Positions 57,394 through 64,000 of a stretch of DNA of 64,000 bases are shown here, in pieces. The stretch covers positions 4,068,949-4,132,948 of the forward strand of contig RPFO01000050.1 in assembly GCA_009746045.1 (NCBI GenBank). The letters run 5' to 3'. The stretch comes from Mesostigma viride. Taxonomy: Eukaryota > Streptophyta > Mesostigmatophyceae > Mesostigmatales > Mesostigmataceae. The first letter of the stretch is position 1. The number at the start of each line of letters is the position of its first letter. Under the pieces are notes generated by a model that saw only the letters and a program-made list of their open reading frames with translations, was not told the origin of the DNA and did not search any database. A program made the position numbers and the translations under genes.

Positions 57394-57704
57394 TTAACCC
57401 TTGGATGGTACTGATACCTATTTCTAGTTACCAGTTTTACTCGTAACTACAAATCGTAACCAGTTTTAGAACCGAGCTGGCGTGAATGCCAGTAGATATT
57501 TCCGAGATATTTTTAGGTCTGCTGCTAGAGCTAGATGTGTAGTACACCCTGATACCGGACATCACTATGTTCAGACCAAGTATATGCAGGGTCTAATTAA
57601 CGGTTACAGTACAGGGGGGTACCCTGGTTGACAGCTGTCCGCGCGCCTCAAAAATTGACAAAAACGTGGAAGGACGAAGAAGACGACGATTGCGGCGGTA
57701 GACC

Positions 57705-57761
57705 ATGGCGGACGTTCCTAGTGGCAGTATGTCAGATTTTAGGCTAAAAAGGGGTATCAAG
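57705..57761 (+). other. Candidate first exon of the piggyBac transposase
   Basis: ATG at 57705 opens MADVPSGSMSDFRLKRGIK and meets possible donors (AAG|GTGTCA at 57762, or later). The main transposase frame lacks an ATG at its 5' end, so an upstream coding exon is expected. The link is inferred. Confidence 0.3.
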
Positions 57762-58467
57762 GTGTCAGTGCCTCCTGTAACGACTAAAAATGTTGTGTTT
57801 GCAACAGCCTCAGTATCAACATTGGTGTGAAAAGATCTTTATACCTGGGTCGGAGCCTCGACAGATAACTTCACGTCCAGAGAAGCAATGAAGATGGATC
57901 TTCAACAGTTAAGGGATTGAGTCCCCACCCTTGTTAGACACAACAGACAAGTTATATCCAAGTCGACTATCTGTTGAAGTTATAGTTGACTTTTGGCAAG
58001 GGTTGTTTGCTTGATGAAACAAGGCAATCCTTGAATTACACCATAGATTTAGTTCTCACGTACGCACACATGCACGACCTCCACAAACAGGATAAAAGTC
58101 ATCGTGCATGCAGAATCGGCTCAATCCTAACCCGAAAGGACCAATCAAATGTGAGGATCACTCAAGGTAAGATCCTGTCCTCAGAATCCACAACACAGCA
58201 CAAGGCCAGCACTACAGAATCTCCGTGACCTGGAACCAGATCCACCAGGTACGACAGTCTTAAAGAGAATCTATGACTGGCTGAACTAAACCATGCAAAG
58301 TACCGGCCCCACGTGGATCAGGCCACGACCAATGAGGGTAGAACAATAATTCGACAGATCTCAGCAGGCCCAATATCAATCATACGTCGAAGCCTCCTAA
58401 CTATCCAAATAATTGTCCCCAAGAACTCATAATAAGGGCACCAGTAGGAAAACTTTGGATGTAACAT

Positions 58468-60831
58468 TTGGTTGTTACACCTCCGAAATTATTCGGGCTA
58501 GAGTGGGCTATCGAGAAATTCGGAGCCGACCATGAAAATGAGAGGATTTCGGGGGAAGTAGTGTCAGTGGCGAGGTGCGGGACGCAGGCGAAGTGCCTGT
58601 TCACTGGTGACACGAAGAAATATGACCTAACGAAGGTGCAGATTTTCGACTTTATGGTTGCCACGGCCCCTATGGATGTTGAGAAGGAGGGTAGCAACAA
58701 GCAGGGCAACATTTCTGCCGAGGGCAGTGAGAAAGGCGCCGACGACGACAAGGCACCTAGCGCAGGCGACGACAAGGAATCTGACCCCCCCATCTCGGAG
58801 GAGGGGGGAAGCGAGGACATCACGTACACGCCGCCCCCGAAACGCAGTCAGCGGGCTCGTGGCAAGGCGAGGAAGGCTCCACGCAAGCAGAGGGCCAAGA
58901 AAAAGATCATTCCTCCACCGGAAGAGGCCGCCTCCTCCGAGTATGAGGGCACCGACGACGAGGAGGTGCCGCAGGCAGCCAACGATATTCCGGAACTTGT
59001 CGATAGCAGCGATGGCGACTAGGAGGATGACACGATTCCGAAGCACACGAAGGATGGCGGCAGCTGGACTTTTGATGTCGGCGAACCAGATTTCGATGCT
59101 TTGCCCATTCTTTCCCCGCCTGCGCCATGGGAGGGCAAAGCCACCCCCCAGAACCTCACTGCAGACCAGCTCAAGGCCAACGACCCCGAGCAGCTGTTCA
59201 GGCTGTTCTGGACGCAGCGGGATGTCCTCGAGCGGATTATGGAGCAGACCAACCTCTACGCCACACAGAAGGAGGCTGGCAAGGGGGGCTCGAGGGACTG
59301 GAAGCCTTTGACATTGCATGAGCTGGGTGAGTTCATTGGCATCATATTTACCATGTCCCTGCTGAAGCTGCCATCGCGGGCAGATTACTTCTCAGCCGAC
59401 CCGATCGGGGGGGCTCAGCCACCCATGTTGCAGAACATCATGTCACACATCCGGTTCCAGCAAATCACCCGGTTCCTTCACCTCAATGATTCCACGCAGC
59501 GCCCCACGGACAAGGGGACACGCGAGTACCGCCTGTGGCAGTGCGACTGGCTGGAGCGCCACCTCAACGAGACATACAAGAAGTATGTCAAGCCAGGGCA
59601 GCGGGCTGCGCTGGATGAGCGCTCCATCCCCACCCGCCACAAGCGCTGCCCCGTCATGTGCTTCAACCCAAACAAGCCAGAGTCATTCCACATCAAGCAG
59701 TTCGGGGCTAATGACTGGCCGACCGGCTACCTTTATCACGTCGAGACCTATGACAAGTTTCCCGAGACCGAGCAAACGCTCAAGGTGGTCAAGCGCATGG
59801 TGGCCAAGTGGCCCCACGAGGCCAAGTGGGCGATGGATCGCTGGTATACCTCCCGCGCCGCTGTGGAGGCGTGCCATGAGATGGGACACCGGATGATGGT
59901 GGGCACCATCATGACAAACCGCAAGGGCCTGCCCTTCGAGGGCGTGCGCGCGCTCATGCCCAAGGGCAAGGCGGCCAAGCAGGGCGACTATGCCTGGGGC
60001 GTCAACGAGGAGGGCCTCGTCCTCTCGTGCTGGATGGACAAGAAGCCGGTGTGGACCCTGTCCAAGGGTCTGGGCCTGACCGAGGTCCAGGTCAGCCGCC
60101 ATGGCGGCAAGACATCTGAGCGCGTGACGGTGCCAGCACCCAGCAGCATCACCAACTACTGGGATTGCATGCACGCCACCGACAAGAACGACCAACTCTG
60201 CGCAGAGTACTGCCTGCAGAAGGCGTTCGTGACCAAGATATGGTGGCATCGCCTCATCTTCACGGGGCACATGGCATGCGTCGCCACCAAATACCAATGC
60301 TTACCTCCTGCACGTCATGATCGCGGGGCAGCAGCGCCAGGCGGCCCTCACCCACGCCGGCTTCCTCAAGCAGCTGGCGTATTCGCTGATACACAACAAG
60401 TGGGCTGGGACCCCTCTGTTCCCCCCGCCCCCGCTGCGACGCACGGAGGAGGAGCGCGAGCGTGCCCGCCGGGACGGCACACAAGGAAGCCGAGCTCATC
60501 CCGTTCACGGACCAGGCGCGGTGCGTCGTGTGCTCTGCCAGGGGCAAGACGAAGCGCACGGTGTACATACTGGTGCAAGGTGTGCGATGCAGCCCTGTGC
60601 ATGGGCAAGACCAACTGCTTCAACATCTACCACGACTGCAAGGTGGAGGGGCTGGACTTCGGCAACATCAAGCAACGTGCCATGCTGCCGCTCACCGAGC
60701 GCGGCGAGGAGGGCAAGCGCTGGGCTGTCAGGAACGGCGTGTCCACGAGGGCTGGGGCTGGGACACAGCTGGTGGGCAACGCCAGGCGTGAGCAGCTGAA
60801 GAGGCTGCGTGAGGCACGCACCACCAACTGA
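58468..60831 (+). pseudogene. piggyBac transposase (DDE_Tnp_1_7), one nonsense codon and three frameshifts
   Basis: Frame 1 runs from about 58468, has one in-frame TAG at 59020-59022, then continues to about 60288. Frames 2, 3 and 1 follow to the stop at 60831. N-terminus: FGLEWAIEKFGADHENERIS, then an acidic and basic disordered segment (QRARGKARKAPRKQRAKKK). Catalytic core: LTLHELGEFIGIIFTMSL; ALDERSIPTRHKR (first Asp); EAKWAMDRWYTSRAAVEA (second Asp); SITNYWDCMHATDKNDQL (third Asp region). C-terminus: CVVCSARGKTKRT and WCKVCDAALC...CFNIYH, the cysteine-rich domain that binds the transposon ends. piggyBac transposases excise precisely at TTAA. The shifts at about 60288, 60475 and 60565 inactivate it as written. 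It is the only transposase here that could serve the TTAA-flanked elements. Confidence 0.85.
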
Positions 60832-61657
60832 GAATGGTAGCATTAGTGGCATTGACATGGCCTTAGGCCTTACCGCGACCGGACGGGCGCGCCCGTGTAA
60901 CACCATGCCGGGATGGTTTTTGTATGTTTTATGGCCTACCCAGTTGTTTATAGGCTGGAATAGATGAGACCATCCATGTTTGACCATGGGTGATGTTTTA
61001 TGATGTCAGGGAATATGGCACCTGCCCTGCATGTAATGCTAGCAATTGTACCAGCCTAACTGGTACCTATTTGTAGTTACCAGTTATTTTTAGATGCTGC
61101 AGCTGGGTCCCTGGGACAACCAGTGATGTGAGTGTTCACAAGCCATGCATGGCTACGGGGGGGCCCACAATCAATCTACAATACCCATGCCAAATTTTAT
61201 TACTTGAGGAGACGCCATTTCAACAAATACATGACAATTGATGCTCATTGTGAATGCGTTTCCACATGAAATCATTACCATTTCATGCAATTTGGTCACT
61301 GGTGCGCTTTCCGCGTGCACTTTTCATTACTAGATTGCTTAAATTTATTAAAATTTATTAACATTTATTAAAATTTATTCAAGTCGGGGTAAAATTGGCT
61401 GTTTTTGTCATAGTGTCATGCACTCGGAGGGTAAGCAAGTGAGACAAGTTGTAGATTATTTACAATTGCACAACCCTCTCCACGACCCCGCTAGTTCTAT
61501 TTATAGAACGAATTATAATTATTGCCAAAATTGTGCACAAGCCTGTGCACAACCCAACCAGTAATTCCCACTTGAACTTTGAATATTCAAGTGAATGCTC
61601 TGGAGACAGATGTACAGATCGATCTTTACAAATGTACACGAGTTCAGATCAAGCTAT
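60832..61657. other. No gene recognised; AT-rich spacer
   Basis: Includes an AAATTTATT run (61337-61380) and the subterminal-like motif near 61067. No right terminal repeat was identified. Confidence 0.45.
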
Positions 61658-64000
61658 CTAACTACCTACTAACAGGCGTTTCTTTACACCCCGTCCGCTG
61701 GGCTTCTTTACACCCCCCTCCCGCACATCTGCGCCAGCCTTCCCTTGAGGTTTTCGTTTGCCCTGCCCTGCGGCTTGGTCTCCCCCCTTCTCTTGGAGTC
61801 GTGGGGAAGATCTGGTCGCTGGGGAAGATCTGGTCGCCAGGTACCCCTTGTCCATCCACCACTCCAAATACGTTCCCTCAGGTGGCTTGAAACAGTTCCG
61901 CATCTCGTCTTGTTGTACCTTGAAAATTGCCGCGGGCATCGTCCCCTGCTCCCCATTAATCCAGATTCCCTTTTCGTCACACCCTTCTGCCCAAAATTTA
62001 ACGTACCACACGCCCGTTTTATCCACCTTTCGAACGACTCCATGCACCAGGAACGTGTCGACGTGGAAATCAGGCATGTGTGCCAGCTTCATTGGGTCTG
62101 CATTGAGTTTAGCCACCGAATCAGCAGCCCACGTGGGCTTCCACAACGTATCAAGGCGCTGGGATTGGTTCTTCCGATACTGGCAAAATTCACCGCCGTG
62201 CTTGCACAATACCGAAACCGGACATCCAACAGGCGAGCGGGGCACGACCCGTTTCCCCCCCCCCCACCTTCCAGATTCTCCATCCACGGCTGCCAACTTG
62301 GTGGTGGCACTTTCTTGTCTAGTGGCTTGGGCTGGGTTGCGGTAACTGTGACACGTCTTTGTGGCGCTTCCTCCTCAGGTTCCGATTCTTCCGATTCTTC
62401 CGAATCTTCCTCAAACCCTTTGGGTGGGCCGCCATGCGCGTCATCCTTTGGCGGCTCCTCTTCAGACTCGTCACCTGTGGGTGGGACAAGCAATGACGAG
62501 CGGCGCAATTAGTTATCATTACAATCGCAAATCAAACTTGGGAATATGCAAACATCATAATTTAACCGACCATATTCACTCAGATTAACTTACCCTTTGA
62601 CAGATGACTAGCCGTTGCTCTTGATCGAACGTGCCCGCCAGGCGAAAGGAGCTTTTTGCAGTAGTCGACGGCACGCCCCAACATCCCCCCCCAGACGCCC
62701 CCGAATTCCCCTTCGAGCCTCCCTCCCCTCCCCCCCCCTCCTTCCCCCCTTCCCCCGATGCGCCGGTCGACCCGCCCCCCTCTCCGCCCTTCTCTCCGCC
62801 CCCCTCTCCGCCCTTTGACCCGCCCCCCTCTCCGCCCTTCGACCCGCCCCCCTCTCCGTCCTTCGACCCCCCCCCTCTCCGCCCTTCGACCCCCCCCCTC
62901 TCCGCCCTTCGACCCGCCCCCCTCTCCGTCCTTCGACCCCCCCCCTCTCCGCCCTTCGACCCGCCCCCCTCTCCGCCCTTTGACCCGCCCCCCTCTCCGT
63001 CCTTCGACCCCCCCCCTCTCCGCCCTTCGACCCGCCCCCCTCTCCGCCCTTCGAACCCCCCCCTCTCCGTCCTTCGACCCGCCCCCCTTATCACCACCCT
63101 CATTCCCGCCCCCCTCATCATCGCCGGCACCATCATCACCAACCTCCTCCCCATCATCACCCCCATGTGACCCGACATCCTCATCATCCCCCATTGAGAC
63201 GTCTTCGGCCGAGGGGGTCTCCGAGGCGGCGCGCTTCCGGCGTTTCTTTTTGGTGCCAGCGCCTGCCGTCTCCAGCGGACGCTTCTGGGCTGCACCCGCA
63301 ATTTCCTTGCCCGAACGGCCGTTGGGATTGGAAATATCCTCCCCCTCAGGCCGCTTCCCAAGTACCTTCAGAAGGACCTTAAACCCATCCACCTGCTCCT
63401 TTGACCCAATGAAGATCACGGGTGGGTTGAAGAATCCCGTGAAATCGCCTAGGTACGACGACCAGGCGTCCTTCACACCATTGAAATCTCCACAATCCTT
63501 CGCCGCCTTCCAGTCCCTTTTCTCCACCCACGCACCCGTTCGACCCTTCAACAATTCCTCATCATTCCACAGCTTCGCGTGGTGTTCCAAATTCAGCAGC
63601 CATATCCCATTCTTGATATCCGGCTGGTTCACCCCCCCCTTCCTCTTCACAACAAATTCGAACCCCTCCATTGCATTAAGTACCACTTGAGCCAACCGTG
63701 TCGGCCCATCGCTTTTCTCCCACGCGAAAGTCTTCATCATGAACTCACAGGTCGTTTCCCCGTCAGACCCGTAAATTTTCTTAGAAATCCACGGGCCCTG
63801 CTGCTCGATTTCGGATGCCAGCTCCTCCGACCCAAACTTCCGCGGGGGTTCCCGCTTCTCCCCCACCTTTTTTTGGCGACCCGACTGGACGTCCTCTGCC
63901 TCGGCATGTTCGGCTTGGCCTTCCTCCGGCACAGCCCCCGTCACCACCACAGCCCCCGCCACAGGCTGTACGGGTTGGGGCACCACAGCCTGTTCGGTTG
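61658..64000 (-). CDS. Unrecognised spliced gene, 3' part (runs off right edge)
   Basis: Exon A runs from beyond 64000 to 62594 (AAAGG|GTAAGTT); exon B runs 62474 to the stop at 61658 (acceptor CCACCCACAG). Phase 1 on both sides. Exon A: LASEIEQQGPWISKKIYGSD, KNGIWLLNLEHHAKLWNDEE and NPPVIFIGSKEQVDGFKVLL form a folded-looking region. A basic KKKRRKRA signal, an acidic GDDEDVG stretch and a Gly/Arg/Glu-rich part encoded by a 24-bp repeat follow. Exon B: acidic SEESEESEPEEEAPQRR, then after a frame slip in a 10-C run (62256-62265) a second compact region (FLVHGVVRKVDKTGVWYVKF) and a Lys/Arg-rich tail. The two compact regions resemble no family I know. The basic/acidic linkers suggest a nuclear protein. 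It could be a host gene or belong to an unrecognised element. Confidence 0.5.
62768..63090. repeat. 24-bp coding minisatellite, about 13 units
   Basis: Unit GACCCGCCCCCCTCTCCGCC plus CTTC. Variation in C-run length between units (CCCGCCCCCC versus CCCCCCCCC) shifts the reading frame within the array, but no frame contains a stop on the minus strand, so translation continues whichever frame is used. Confidence 0.9.

Larger units (their letters stand above)
57394..60831 (+). mobile_element. piggyBac-type transposon with transposase (right end not located)
   Basis: Left end: TTAA (57394-57397) then CCCTTGGATGG, comparable to CCCCTAAATGG of the non-autonomous element. The uninterrupted target is seen in LINE copy 3 (43664). 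Subterminal motifs CCTATTTCTAGTTACCAGTT (about 57416) and CCTATTTGTAGTTACCAGTT (about 61067) flank the gene. I could not find a matching inverted terminus plus TTAA to the right, so the right end may be diverged, deleted or beyond about 61.1 kb. Confidence 0.7.

Noticed and set aside
62631-63690. Plus-strand proline-rich frames
   Set aside because: Antisense of the 24-bp repeat in the minus-strand gene.

Overview
The window reads as a nuclear contig from a eukaryote, most likely a chlorophyte green alga. It has short GT-AG introns, GC-rich coding sequence in more AT-rich spacers, a land-plant-like BRO1-domain gene, a Copia element primed by a plant-type initiator-Met tRNA, an EsV-1-7 repeat gene (a family shared by algae and their large DNA viruses) and algal types of non-LTR retrotransposon. 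The species cannot be named from the sequence. There is no sign of bacterial organisation, CRISPR, rRNA or operons.

Layout. 1-1.27 kb: 5' end of a minus-strand Copia LTR retrotransposon (LTR, primer-binding site, leader, start of Gag). 1.3-8.7 kb: gene-poor, with three minisatellites (28-, 36- and 46-bp units). 8.8-10.8 kb: a LINE-like element carrying only an ORF1/gag-type gene. 10.9-20.4 kb: one large minus-strand non-LTR retrotransposon of the restriction-like-endonuclease (RLE) type; its protein has PHD, RING-H2 and C2H2 fingers before the reverse transcriptase, and about 24 near-identical 170-bp repeats lie upstream of its ORF, apparently inside the element because matching target-site duplications flank the whole unit. 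20.4-26.6 kb: four 5'-truncated plus-strand copies of the same family, head to tail, each junction carrying the same AT-rich target motif. 27.1-33.0 kb: two host genes on the minus strand, a nine-exon BRO1-domain gene and a two-exon gene for a 73-aa membrane protein. 33.4-34.85 kb: a truncated piggyBac-type element. 35.0-37.0 kb: EsV-1-7 repeats fused to a PD-(D/E)XK nuclease domain. 38.55-39.84 kb: a four-exon membrane-protein gene. 40.6-45.6 kb: two more decayed LINE/ORF1 elements. 46-49.6 kb: a tandem segmental duplication, one copy interrupted by a complete non-autonomous piggyBac element whose empty site survives in the other copy. 49.6-55 kb: mostly non-coding, GT-rich and dinucleotide repeats, then a two-exon gene for a 128-aa membrane protein. 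55.9-60.8 kb: a fourth ORF1 element interrupted at TTAA by a piggyBac element with a damaged transposase gene. 61.66-64 kb: a spliced gene of unknown function running off the right edge.

The window is dominated by mobile DNA. The piggyBac transposase at 58-61 kb is of the type that could have mobilised the TTAA-flanked non-autonomous elements. The RLE family appears to insert into its own AT-rich target, which each insertion restores. Many reading-frame breaks fall in C/G homopolymers, so some apparent pseudogenes may be consensus errors. Exon models were built by eye from splice consensus and phase and need transcript support.
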